NCBI GenBank assembly: GCA_029747015.1
Contig: JAKOGI010001947.1
Location: 96,827 to 160,826 of the forward strand
Reading direction: 5' to 3'
DNA length: 64,000 bases
Source: Carnegiea gigantea
Taxonomy: Eukaryota; Streptophyta; Magnoliopsida; Caryophyllales; Cactaceae
Positions 13,399 through 24,566 of this stretch are shown in pieces. The notes beneath the pieces are model-generated. The model was not told the origin of the DNA. It searched no databases and saw only the letters and a program-made list of their open reading frames with translations. A program made the translations under genes and the position numbers. Numbering within the stretch: the stretch's first letter is position 1; every line of letters begins with the position of its first letter.

Positions 13399-14625
13399 TG
13401 ACACGTCTGCAAGCGCACGGGTGTCATAGTATAGATTAAAAGATCGTCCTCAGGGACGAAAGTAATCTATCGAGTCACAAGCCTACTGGAATTTGCTAAG
13501 CGATAAATTCTTTTAAATGGTCGATTTAAATAAACTATTTAACTATTTGGAAATTTAATAACGAAAAAAACATCTAGGAATTTGATTCACTAAGTAAAGA
13601 GTTAAATCATGAATTTAGGCATGAACTTTTCATAGAAAGAATGATCAAAGGAATTGAAATCAAACTAAATTTAATCCTTTCTTTTGAAACAGACTAAATT
13701 GCCTAAACAAATTCAACTAACTCTCTTTCAAGTGCATTTGATTTTAGTTTAGGTTAAAGATATGTGAATTGCTAAGTGTCCTCTTAACAAGCAGTTCTCT
13801 CTCAAGTTTTGCTAAATTAAGTTCTATCATGACGATCGCGTAGAGAGTTTCACCTTTCGGTACCTTACCCTACTACCTAATATAAGAAAGCAAAATTGGC
13901 CAAATTCCACTCACAACTTTCTAATTTTTCAAGATAGACATGAATAATTTCAAACATGAAATAAGCGCAAGAATTCGATGATAAATGATCCAACAACAAT
14001 TCTATAGCTTACAAATTCCTAGATTAGATAAAACTTCTCACTCATGTTTCTAAATTCAACTAAAACAAGAGTATAAAAGCAAATTAAAAAGAAGGAAGGA
14101 AAACTTTACAACAATGGCAACCCTTGAATTGTGCAACAATCTTCAAGCTTCCAAGAGCAAGCTTCTCCCTTCTAATCTCAACGAAAACTACACTAAAACT
14201 AAACTAAACTAAAAAGATGTGAAAGTAGGACTGTGGTTACTGAACAAGATCCCCCTTTTTTCTACTATGAAAACATGTCTTTTTAAGCAGCAACCGAATG
14301 AAACTCAGCCACACAACAAAGGAAGACGAAGAGGGCAGCAGTTACAGTTCCATGGTCCGACCGTGGTCTTGGCTAGAACCAAATTTTCTGCTCTTCTCAT
14401 ATTCCACGGGTATGGCATCTTAGGGGCATTTGTGGGTGGTCAACATACACTCAAATAAGGGTCAAATGCCAAGTAAAAATGGTCCAAAATACTGCAAATG
14501 TCATCAAAGAACCATACCCAAGCATAAAACAAGAATGAGAGTATAAATTTTAATATTAAGAACATAATTCTCCTAACAATGCAGTAAAATAACCCTAAAA
14601 TGGTATACATTTTCAGCACTTATCA
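13399..14625 (-). mobile_element. Solo LTR (family C, Athila-like), reverse orientation
   Basis: On the minus strand the element begins TGATAAGTGCTG and ends with a CTTGCAGACGTGTCA-like terminus, giving the TG...CA ends of an LTR. It is flanked by TTTAT target copies. It has no internal region, as expected for a solo LTR left by LTR-LTR recombination. A diverged, direct-oriented relative occupies 58041-59133, downstream of the Athila-type pol, which assigns this LTR to that family. The open frame at 14219-14458 inside it has no recognisable motif and is not taken as a gene. Confidence 0.93.
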
Positions 14626-14630
14626 TTTAT
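14626..14630. repeat. Target-site duplication, right copy (TTTAT)
   Basis: Matches 13394-13398 exactly. Together they date the insertion after formation of unit 10. Confidence 0.9.
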
Positions 14631-14874
14631 CTTGTGATGTAGAGCTTGTTGATGCCATCCCTAATAAGTCCCCTTCTAAGCCCATCCCCACCTCTATTAT
14701 CTTCCACCTCTCTCTTATATTATTTCACTCTTTCATCGGTCCCTCAATGTTGATCTCCCCCCAGTTTGAGACTTACATGATTTATGCCCCTAATTTGGAC
14801 AAGACTCATTGAAGGATCACTTCTATCCTCACCGAACTTTGGCTAGATCATATTTTGGGCGCCCTCCTATTTCT

Positions 14875-16175
14875 AGGGATGTGAGATTTGAGCTTAATGT
14901 GCATTATGTCGGCATGCTTCCCAAGTTTTCCAGTTTTGAACATCCTTATTTATTTAGTCGTCAGTTTGTGGAGGCATGTTTGTTTATTCACATGCCTAGG
15001 GTCGAAACGATGTTATGAGGATGAAATTCATTCCCTTTTCTATCAACGATGATGTGAAGAGTTATACGTATGGCCTTAAGGTTGGTTCTATTATATCTTG
15101 CAGTTCTTTTCTTGATATCTTCCTTAAAAGGCACTTTCCTAATGGCAAGACCATTAGCTTAGGAATGAACTCCTCTCTTTTGTCCAACTTGATCATTGGT
15201 ATTTGCAAAATTATATGAATAGGTATAAGGAGTTGCTCAGTCAATGCCCTCACCATGGTTTAGAGAAATGGAACTTGTGTCAAATTATTTATGCCGGGAT
15301 GGACTTGAGTAGTGGGATAATCATTGATTCTATGTCAGGGGTGAGCTTCTTTCAAGATTACTAATGAGGTACGGGACTTTCTCGACGGTTTAAGTGACAA
15401 GACATATAAGTGGGAGACAATTAGGGAAGCTCCAAGTATTGCATCTAAGTTAGTATGGATAATGAGGGCAAGTTACCAAACAACTTTGTTGCTTTGAAGG
15501 GGATTACATTTCATTGTGAGCGTCAACTTGAAGTTCCTCCTTTTCGTCTTCCTTAGCCTCTTGAATGCATTGCTCCCTTGCGTTCTTATGATCTTCTCTA
15601 GAACAATGATGCTAGCTCATGCTCTTACTCTTTTAATCAAATGTCTTTTAAGGGCATGAGTGATCCTTCTCTGCATCTCCTATTGATCAATCCTCATGCT
15701 AAGACTAGGGATGCTGCTGGGGGCCATATGGTTCTTGATGAAGCACATTTCCCTTTAACTCCCTTGAGAGAGAATAATGAGATTGAGAAACTAGTAGTTA
15801 AGGCTAGTTGTGGTTTTAAGCATGACATGGTTATGATTTCCAAGGATTTTCCTAATGCGGAGGAATATTCACCTAAGGATACTCTTCCAGAGGAAACTTG
15901 TGCTTGAGAAAATTGATGAGATTTTACCTTGTGATGTAGAGCTTATTGATCCCATCCCTAATGAGTCCCCTACTAAGCCCATCCCTACCTCTATTATCTT
16001 ACCACCTCTTCCTACTATATTGTTTCACTCCTTCATTGGTCCCTCAATGTTGACCTCTACTGAGTCCAATACATACAAGATTCATGCCCCTAATTTAGAC
16101 TAGACTTATTGAGGGATCACTTCTATCCTCACCGAACCTCAGCTAGATTATATTTTGACTGCCCCCCCTATTTCT
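14875..16175 (+). pseudogene. Gag array unit 11
   Basis: The capsid core is open in pieces (14809-15018, 15015-15218) separated by a frameshift near the V-R-N-D-V block. The first recurrent stop site is mutated to Tyr. The tail is open at 15641-15907, and the proline-rich block at 15855-16103 is in frame with the next unit's capsid core. Confidence 0.85.
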
Positions 16176-17480
16176 ATAGATGTGACATTTGAGCTTAATA
16201 TAGATTACATCGGTATGCTGCCTAACTTTCCCGGTTTTGAAGATCCTTATTTTTTTATTCGTCAGTTTGAGGAGGTGTGTTTGTTGATTCATATGCCTAG
16301 GGTACGAAACGATGTCGTGAGGATGAAATTCATTCCCTTTGCTCTCAAAGATGATGCGAAGACATAGACGCATGATCTTAAGGTTGGTCCAATTATATCT
16401 TTGGATTCTTTTGTTGATATCTTCCTTAAGAGGTACTTTCCCACTGGCAAGACCAGTAGGCTTAGGAATGAAATCATCTATTTTGTCTAACTTGAACATT
16501 AGCCTTTGTGGAATTATATGAATGGGGTTCAAGGAGTTGCTGACTCAATCCCCTCACCATGGTTTAGAGAAATGGATCTTGTGTCAAATTATTTATGCGG
16601 GTTGGATGTGAGTACTAGAATAATAGTTGAATCTATGTTTGAGGGTAAGTTTCTTTTCAATATTGCTAATGAGCCTTGGGACTTTCTCGAGGGTTTATGT
16701 GACAAGACATATATATGGGAGATAATTAGGGAAGCTTCACCTATTGCATTAAATTTTTTTATGGATTATGAGGGCAAGTTACCAAATGGCTTTGTTGCTT
16801 TGCATGGTGCGACACTACGTGGTGAACATCAACTTGAAGTTCCTCCTTTTCATCTTCCTTAACCCCTTAAATATGTTGCTCTCATGCGCTCTTATGATCT
16901 TCTCTTGGACCATGATGTTTTCTCACACTTTTACTCTTTTAATCAAATGTCTTTTAAGGGCATGAGTGATACTTCTTTGTATCTCCTATTGATCAAGCCT
17001 CATGCTAAGACTAGGGATGCTCTTGGGAGCGATATGGTTCTTGATAATACACCTTTCCCTTTAGCTCTCTTGAGAGAGAATGATGAAATTAAGAAAATAG
17101 TAGTTAAGGCTAGTTGTGGTTTTGAGCATGACATGATTATGATTTCCAAGGATATTCTTGTTGAGGAGGAGTGTTGACTTAATGAGACTCTTCCAAAGGA
17201 ACCTTGTGCTTGAGGAAATTGATGAGATTTTATCTTGTGATGCAGAGCTCGTTGATCCTATCCCTAATAAGTCCCCTACTAAGCCCATCCCCACCTCTAT
17301 TATCTTACCACCTCTTCCTCCTATATTATTTCACTCTTTTATCGGTCCTTTAATGTCGACCTCCCCCGAGTTCGAGACTTACATGATTTGTGCCCCTCAT
17401 TTGAGCGAGACTCATTGAGGGATCACTTTTATCCTCACTGAACCTCAGCTAGATCATGTTTTGACCACCCTCCTATTTCT
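16176..17480 (+). pseudogene. Gag array unit 12
   Basis: The capsid core is open at 16155-16367 up to the recurrent TAG. The linker 16506-16862 is one of the longest open stretches in the array. It shows the presumed original frame through G-L-D-V-S-T-R, the N-E-G-K-L-P-N type block and the P-P-F-H-L-P end. Tail frames are 16884-17177 and 17158-17418. Confidence 0.87.
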
Positions 17481-18773
17481 AAGCATGTGACATTTGAGCT
17501 AAATGTGAATTATGTCAGCATGCTCTCCCAGTTTATGGCTTTTGAAGGTCCTTATTTATTTATTCGTCAGTTTGAGGAGGTGTGTTTGTTGATTCACATG
17601 CTTAGGGTAGTAAACGATGTTGTGAGGATGATGCTCTCAAACTTAATTTGAAGACATGGACGTATGGTGTTAAGGTTGGTTCTGTTATATCTTAGGATTC
17701 ATTTGTCAATATCTTCCTTAAGAGGCACTTTCCCATTGGCAAGACTGTTATGCTGAGGAATAAAATCATCTCTTTTGTCCAACCTGAACATTGACCTTTT
17801 TGAAATTATATGAATAGGTTCAAGGAGTTGCTCAATCATGCCCACACCATAGTTTAGAAAAATGGAACTTGTATCAAATTTGCGCGGGGTTGGATGTGAG
17901 TACTAGCATAATAGTTAAATCAATGTCAGGGGGTGAGTTTCTTTTCACGATTGGTAATGAGCTTAGGACTTTTTGGAGGGTTTAAGTGACAAGACATATA
18001 AGTGGGAGACAGTTAGGGAAGCCCCAAGTATTGCATCTAAATTTTTATGGATAATAAGGGCAAGTTACCAAATGACTTTGTTGCTTTGGAGGGTACTATG
18101 TTTCACTGTGAGCGTCAACTTGAAGTTCCTCCTTTTCATCTTCCTTAACATCTTGAATGCATTGCTCCCCTGCGTTATTATGATCTTATCTTGGACCATA
18201 ATGTTAGCTCATACTCTTGATCTTTTAATCAAACGTCTTCTAAGGGCATGAGTGATCCTTCATTGCATCTCTTATTGATAAACCCTTATGCTTAGACAAG
18301 GTATGCTCTTAGGAGTGATATGGTTCTTGATGAAGCACCTTTCCCTTTAGCTCCCTTGATAGAGAATGCGAGATTGAGAGACTAATAGTTAACGCTAGTT
18401 ATGGTTTTGAGCATGACTTGAATATGATTTCCAAGGATATTCTTTTTGAGGAAGAGTATTCGCTTAAGAAGACTCTCCTAGAAGAACCTTGTGCTTGAGG
18501 AAATTGATGAGAATTTACCTTGTGATGTAGAGCTTGTTGATTCCATCACTAATGAGTCCCCTAGTAATCCTATCCCTACCTTTATTATTTTACTACCTAT
18601 TCCTTCTATCTATATTGTTTCACTCTTTCATCGGTCCTTTAATGTCAACCGTCCCCGAGTTCGAGACTTTACTACATGATTTATGCCCCGAATTTAGGCA
18701 AGTCTCATTGGGGTCTCATTTTTGTCCTCACTAAACCTCAACTAGATCGTGTTGTGGCCACCCTCCTAGTTCT
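17481..18773 (+). pseudogene. Gag array unit 13
   Basis: The first recurrent site reads TGG (K-T-W-T-Y-G), the residue expected in intact gag of this type, so it supports Trp-to-amber as the origin of the common stop. A short deletion removes part of the F-I-P-F-A-L-K block. The linker is open at 17973-18251 in a shifted frame. Confidence 0.85.
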
Positions 18774-20076
18774 AAGCATATGACATTTGAGCTAAATGTG
18801 GATTATGTCGGCATATTCGCTAAGTTTGCCGGTTTTGAAGATCCTTATTTATTTATCCATCAGTTTGAGGAAGTGCGTTTGTTGATTCACGTGCCTATGG
18901 TACTAAAATATTTTGTGAGGATGAGATTCATTCTCTTTGCTCTTAAAGTTGATGCGAAGACATAGGCGTACGGTCTTAAGGTTGATTCTATTATATCTGG
19001 GGATTCTTTTGTCGATATCTTCCTTAAGAGGCACTTTTTCACTGGCAAAACCATTAGGCTTAGGAATAAAATCATCTCTTCTGTCCAACTTAAACATTGG
19101 CCTTTATAGAATTATATGAATAGGTTCAAGGAGTTGCTTAATCATTGCCCTCACCATGGTTTAGAGAAATGGAACTCGTGTAAAATTATTTACTCATAGT
19201 TGGATGTGAGTCCTAGGATAATAGTTAAATCGATGACAGGGGGTGAGTTTCTTTTTAAGATTTTTAATGAGGTTTGGGGCTTTCTCGAGTGTTTAAGTGA
19301 CATGACATATAAGTAGGAGATAGCTAGGGAAGCCCTAAGTATTGCAGCTAATTTTTTATGGATAATGAGGGCAAGTTACCAAATGACTTTGTGGCTTTGA
19401 AGGGTATTACGCTTCATTGTGATCATCAACTTGAGGTTCCTCCTTTTCATCTTCCTTAACCACTTGAATGCATTGCTCCCCGTGTTCTTATGATCTTTTC
19501 TTAGACCATGACGTTAGCTCATACTCTTACTCTTTGTATCAGAAGTTTTTTAAGGGCATGAGTGATTCTTCTTTGCATCTCCTATTGATAAATCCTCATG
19601 CTGAGACAGGGGATGCTCTTAGGAGCGATATGGTTCTTGATGATGCACCTTTCCCTTTAGCTCCCTTGAGAGAGAATGACAACATTGAGAAACTAGTAGT
19701 TAATGCTAGTTGTGGCTTTAAGCATGGCATGGTTATGACTTCTGAGGATATTCTTGTTGAGGAAGAGTATTCACTTAAGGAGACTCTTTCAAAAGAACCT
19801 TGAGCTTGAGGAAATTGATGAGATTTTACCTTATAATGTAGAGTTTGTTGATCCCATCCCTAATGAGTCCCCTACAAAGCCTATCCCCACCTCTATTATC
19901 TTATCACCTCTTTCTCCTATGTTGTTTCACTCTTTCATCAGTCCCTTAATGTCGACCTCCCCTGAGTCCGAGGCTCACTTGATTTATGCCCCTAATTTAT
20001 ACTGGACTCATTGAGGGATCACTTCCATCCTCATCGAACTTAACCTAGATCATGTTTTGACCACCTTACTATTTCT
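18774..20076 (+). pseudogene. Gag array unit 14
   Basis: The capsid core is open at 18780-18965 to the recurrent TAG. The second site is Trp. Tail frames are 19468-19803 and 19754-20014, broken at the shared +1 site. Confidence 0.85.
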
Positions 20077-21366
20077 AAGAATGTGACATTTGAGTGTAAT
20101 GTGGATTATGTTGGCATGCTTCACATGTATGCCAGTTTTGAAGGTCCTTATTTATTTATTCGTCAGTTTGAGGAGGTGAGTTTGTTAATTCACATGCCTC
20201 GGGTATGGAATAATGTTGTTAGGATAAAATTCATTTCCTTCGCTCTCAAAGATGATGTGAAGACATAGGCGTATGGTTTTATGATTGATTCTAATATATC
20301 CTGGGATTATTTAGTGGATATCTTCCTTAAGATGCACTTTCCGACTGGCAAGACCACAAGGCTTTGGTATGAAATCATCTCTTTTGTCCAACTTGAACAT
20401 TATCCTTTGTGGAATTATATGAACATGTTCAAGGAGTTGCTCACTCAATTCCCTCACCATGGTTTAGAGAAAAGGAACTTGCTTTAAGTTATTTGTGCAG
20501 GGCTGGATGTGAGTACTAGGATAATACTTGAATCCATTTTTGGAGGTGAGTTTCTTTTCAAGATTGCAGATGAGGCTAGGGACTTTTTAAAGGGTTTAAG
20601 TGACAAGACATATAAGCGGGAGACAATTAGAGAAGCTCCAAGTATTGCATCTAATTTTTCATGGATGATGAGGGCAACTTGCCAAATGACTTTGTTGCTG
20701 TGGAGGGTACTATGCTTTTTTATGATCATCAACTTGAAGTTCCTCCTTTCGATCTTGCTTAATCTCTTGAATGTATTGCTCCCCTGCGTTCTTATGATCT
20801 TCCATTGGACCATGATGTTAGCTTATACTCTTGCTCTTTTAATCAAATGTGTTTTAAGGGCATAAGTGATCCTTCTTTGCATCTCCTATTAATCAACCCT
20901 CATGCTGAGACAAGGGATGCTCTTGGGGAAGATATGGTTCTTGATGATGCACCTTTCCCCTTTGAGAGAGAACGATGAGTTTAAGAAACTAGTAGGTAAG
21001 ACTAGTTATGGTTTTGAGCATGATATGATATGTTTTCTAAGGATATTCTTATTGAGGAGGAGCATTTAGCAAAGGGTACTAGAGGAACCTTGTGCGTAAG
21101 GAAATTGATGTAATTTTACCTTGTGATGTAGAGCTTGTTGATCCCATCCCTAATGAGTCCCTTGCTAAGCCTATCCCCACCTCAATTGTCATACCACCTC
21201 TTCCTCCTATGTTGTTTCACTCTTTCATCGGTCCCTCAATGTCGACCACCCTTGAGTCTAAGACTCATATGATTTATGCCTTGAATTTAGACTAGACTCA
21301 TTGAGGGATCACTGCTATGCTCACCGAACTTTAGTTGGATCATATTTTGACCACCCTCCTATTTCT
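20077..21366 (+). pseudogene. Gag array unit 15
   Basis: The capsid core is open at 20083-20268 to TAG and continues in the same style at 20281-20487 (F-L-K-M-H-F-P-T-G-K-T). The linker is 20509-20865 and the proline-rich tail 21092-21295. A short deletion near 20960 shortens the unit slightly. Confidence 0.85.
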
Positions 21367-22560
21367 AAGAATGTGACATTTGAGCTTAATACGGATTACA
21401 TCGGCATGCTGCCTAAGTTTATCGGTTTTAAAGATCCTTATTCATTTACTTGTCAGTTTGAGGAGGTGTGCTTAGTGATTCACATGCCTAGGGTATGTAA
21501 CGATGTTGTGAGGATGAAATTCATTCCCTTTGCTCAAAGATGATGCAAAGACATAGACGCATGGTCTTACGGTTGGTTCCATTATATCTTGGGATTCTTT
21601 TGTTAATATCCTACTTAAGAGGCACTTTTCCACTCGTGAGACCATTGGGCTTAGGAATGAAATCATCTCTTTTATCTAGCTTGACCATTAGCCTTTTTGG
21701 AATTATATGAATAGGTTCAAGGAGTTCGTTAATCAATGCCCTCACCATGGTTTAGAGAAATGAAACTTGTGTTAAATTATTTACGTGGGTTGGATGTGGG
21801 TACTAGGATAATATTTGAATCTATGTCAGGGGGTGGGTTTCTTTTCAAGAGTGCTAATGAGGCTTGGGACTTTCTTGATAGTTTTAGTGAGAAGACATAT
21901 AACTGGGAGATAATTAGGGAAGCTCCAAGTGTTGCATCTAGTTTTTTATGGATAATGTGGGTAAGTTACCAAATGACTTTGTTGCTTTGGAGGGTACTAC
22001 ATTTCATTGTGACCATCAACTTGAAGTTCCTCCTTCTAAGGGCATGAGCGCCGTTTCTTTGCATCTCCTATTAATCAATTGTCATAGTAAGACTAGGGAT
22101 GCTCTTGGGAGCGATATGGTTCTTGATGATGCACCTTTCCCTTTATTTCTCTTGAGAGAGAATGACGAGATTGAGAAACTAGTAGTTAAGGCCAGTTGTG
22201 GTTTTGAGCATGACATGACTATGATTTCAAAGGATATTCTTGTTGAAGAGGAGTATTCACTTAAGGGACTCTTATAGAGGAACCTTGCGCTTGAGGAAAT
22301 TAATAAGATTTTACATTGTGATGTAGAGCTTGTTGAACCCGTCTGTAATTAGTCCCCTACTAAGCCTATCCCCACCTCTATTATCTTACCACCTCTTCCT
22401 CCTATATTATTTCACTCCTTCATCGGTCCCTCAAAGTTAACCTCCCCCTAGTCCAAGACTTACATGATTTGTGCCACTAATTGAGGCCAGACTTGTTGAG
22501 GGATCACTCTATCCTCACCGAACTTCACCTAGGTCATGTTTTGACCACCCTCCTATTTCT
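21367..22560 (+). pseudogene. Gag array unit 16, with internal deletion
   Basis: The capsid core is open from 21301 in the previous tail to 21543. About 105 bp between the E-V-P-P block and K-G-M-S are missing at about 22035, which fuses the two (frame 21948-22277) and accounts for the 1194-bp length. The tail retains the shared +1 shift. Confidence 0.87.
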
Positions 22561-23940
22561 AAGGATGTGACACTTGAGTTTAATGAGGATTATGTCCTCC
22601 CCAAGTTTTTCGGTTCTGAAGATCCGTATTTATTTATTCATCTATTTGAGGAGGTGTGTTTGTTGATTCACATGCCTAGAGTACGAAATGATGTTGTGTG
22701 GATGAATTTCATTCCCTTTGCTATCAAAGTGTGAAGACATAGACGTGTGGTCTTAAGGTTGGTTCTATTATATCATGGGATTCTTTTGTTGATATGTTCC
22801 TTAAGAAGCACTTTTCCACTGGCAAGACCATTGGCTTATGGATAAAATTATCTATTTTGTCCAACTTGAACATTAGCCTTTGTGAAATTATATAAATGGG
22901 GTCAAGGAGTTGCTCACTAAATGCCATAGAGAAATGGAACTTGTGCCAAATTACTTTTGCGGGGTTGGATGTGATTACTAGGATAATAGTTGAATCTATG
23001 TCAGGAGGTAAGTTTCTTTTCAAGATAGCTAATGAGGCTTAGGACTTTCTCGAGGGTTTAAGTGACAAGACATATAAGTCTGACATAATTAGGGAAGCTC
23101 CAAGTATTAAATCTAATTTTTTATAGATAACGGGGGCAAGTTACCAAAATAACTTTGTTGCTTTGGATAGTACTATGCTTCATTATGAGCATCAACTTGA
23201 CGTTCCTCATTTTCATCTTCCTTAACCTCTTTAATGCATAGCTCCCCTACATTCTTATGATCTTCTCTTAGACCATGATGTTAAGCTTATACTCTTACTC
23301 TTTTAATCAAATGTCTTTTAAAGGCCTGAGCGATTGTCCTTTGCATCTCCTACTAATCAATCCTCATCTTGAGACTAGGGGTGCTCTTGGGAGCGATATG
23401 GTTATTGATGATGCACCTTTCATTTTAGCTCCCTTAAGCGAGAATGACGAGATGGGGAGAATAGTGGTTAAGGCTAGTTGTGATTTTGAGCATGACATGA
23501 TTTTGAGCATGGCATGATTATGATTTCCAAGGATATTTTTGTTGAGGAGGAGTGTTCACTTGCGGGGACTCTTTTATAGGAACCTTGTGTTGAGGAGATT
23601 GATAGTGTTTTACATTGTGATGTTGAGCTTGTTGGTTCCATCCGTATTGAGTCCCCTACTAAGCCCATCCCCACCCTATTATCTTACCCCTTCTTCCTCC
23701 CATATTGTTCCACTCTTTCATCGATCCCTTAATGTCCACCTCCCCTGAGTTTGAGACTTACATGATTTACACCCCTAATTTAGACCAGACTCATGAGCTT
23801 GATATGACTATAGGATTTGAGGATTGTGTAGTGGATTTAGGACTCATGCCTAGTTGTTGCATTCATGCTTCTTGTGATACTTCTAGGTCCTTATCCTCTA
23901 CATTTAGTGGCGTTGCGCATGTGTGTAACTCTCATTATTA
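22561..23940 (+). pseudogene. Gag array unit 17 (terminal unit with native 3' tail)
   Basis: The capsid core lies at 22471-22734 and a tail at 23275-23517. This unit differs from units 1-16 in two ways and matches the single-copy gag at 47.5 kb in both. At about 23587 it lacks the extra base after the P-C codons, so the E-E-I-D frame continues. After the N-L-D-Q-T-H block it runs into E-L-D-M-T-I (frame 23705-23941) instead of jumping to another unit. It is therefore the unamplified 3' end of the parent gag. Confidence 0.9.
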
Positions 23941-24566
23941 GGCCAGAGTTTTGACAAGCTCAGGAGAGCTCTCACTTCTATTTTCGTCATGTGCTTTCTT
24001 TAGAATATCATCCATGTTACTAATGATTTTAACTTTTTTTAGCATTATTCAAGTTTATTTGACAATTCGCTATGAGCTCTGGTAGAGATTGATACTAGGG
24101 GCAACTTGGTGATTGATTGAATGGTGTTCCTTAAACCTCTTGTAGCATATTTTAGCGAGGCATAGTTTAAGTACACTCAGCTCGTAATCTGGTGTGATCG
24201 TTCTAACTCTTCTCTCTTCTTCTTTTTCTCTTTGTTTTTTCTTTTCGTATATAGGTATGGATATTTAGGATGGTGATTGTGTGGGTAATTGATTTTAAGG
24301 TAAAATTTGGGATCTGTTAAGTCGAGATGTATATGATCACCCTTGTTTAATTTGTGTTTTTTATTTTATATGTGTTTGTTGGTGGTGTGTTTTGTTCTAT
24401 TTTGTGAATATTTGTTGGTGTCGTTTGGTTTTATGGTTATTGGTGTTGTCATAGGTTTGTGTATATTTGGTAGATTTGAATTGTTGGTTTGCTGTTGGAT
24501 TGCTTATGTGATTGCTTTTTGGCACCTTATTCCCCACAGTGAGGACATTGTGGAGTTTTGTATGGG
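23941..24566 (+). other. Gag 3' flank, non-coding, ending in a GAGGAC motif
   Basis: This stretch is single copy in the left element and is matched along its length by 48910-49339 in the right element, including a pyrimidine-rich tctcttcttctttttct tract. It ends in an imperfect hairpin with CCACA and TGTGG arms around GAGGACAT at about 24535-24555, resembling the motif ahead of polypurine tracts in Athila/Tat elements. An open frame at 24343-24570 is very hydrophobic, but I cannot show it is translated. Confidence 0.7.

Larger units (their letters stand above)
12342..14874 (+). pseudogene. Gag array unit 10, split by a solo LTR
   Basis: A normal unit up to 13393; the remaining tail resumes at 14631. 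Removing the 1227-bp insert and one 5-bp target copy leaves about 1.30 kb. The first recurrent site reads AAA/AAT-like rather than TAG. A poly-T stretch disrupts the S-N-F block near 12920. The tail is open at 13143-13379. Confidence 0.88.
641..23780 (+). repeat. Tandem array of 17 gag-derived units, about 1.30 kb each
   Basis: Seventeen head-to-tail copies, all on the plus strand, were found by the recurring start (aaggatgtgacatttgagc-like) at about 641, 1927, 3227, 4570, 5869, 7174, 8478, 9782, 11040, 12342, 14875, 16176, 17481, 18774, 20077, 21367 and 22561. Most spacings are 1290-1305 bp; exceptions have a visible cause (GA expansion, deletions, solo LTR). Each unit encodes a decayed Ty3/gypsy gag. 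In order the blocks are F-E-D-P-Y-L-F, E-E-V-C-L-L-I-H-M-P, F-L-K-R-H-F-P-T-G-K-T, L-R-N-E-I-I-S-F, F-K-E-L-L, then G-L-D-V-S-T-R and a proline-rich tail. This matches the capsid region of Athila/Tat-type gag. Stops and frameshifts interrupt every unit, so none is likely to make a full protein. Confidence 0.95.

Noticed and set aside
14219..14458. 79-codon frame inside the solo LTR
   Set aside because: It lies within LTR sequence and has no recognised motif; the diverged LTR copy at 58 kb was not seen to preserve it.
641..23780. CRISPR array or bacterial repeat system
   Set aside because: The repeat unit is 1.3 kb of gag with no short repeats or unique spacers, and the window is a plant nuclear genome.
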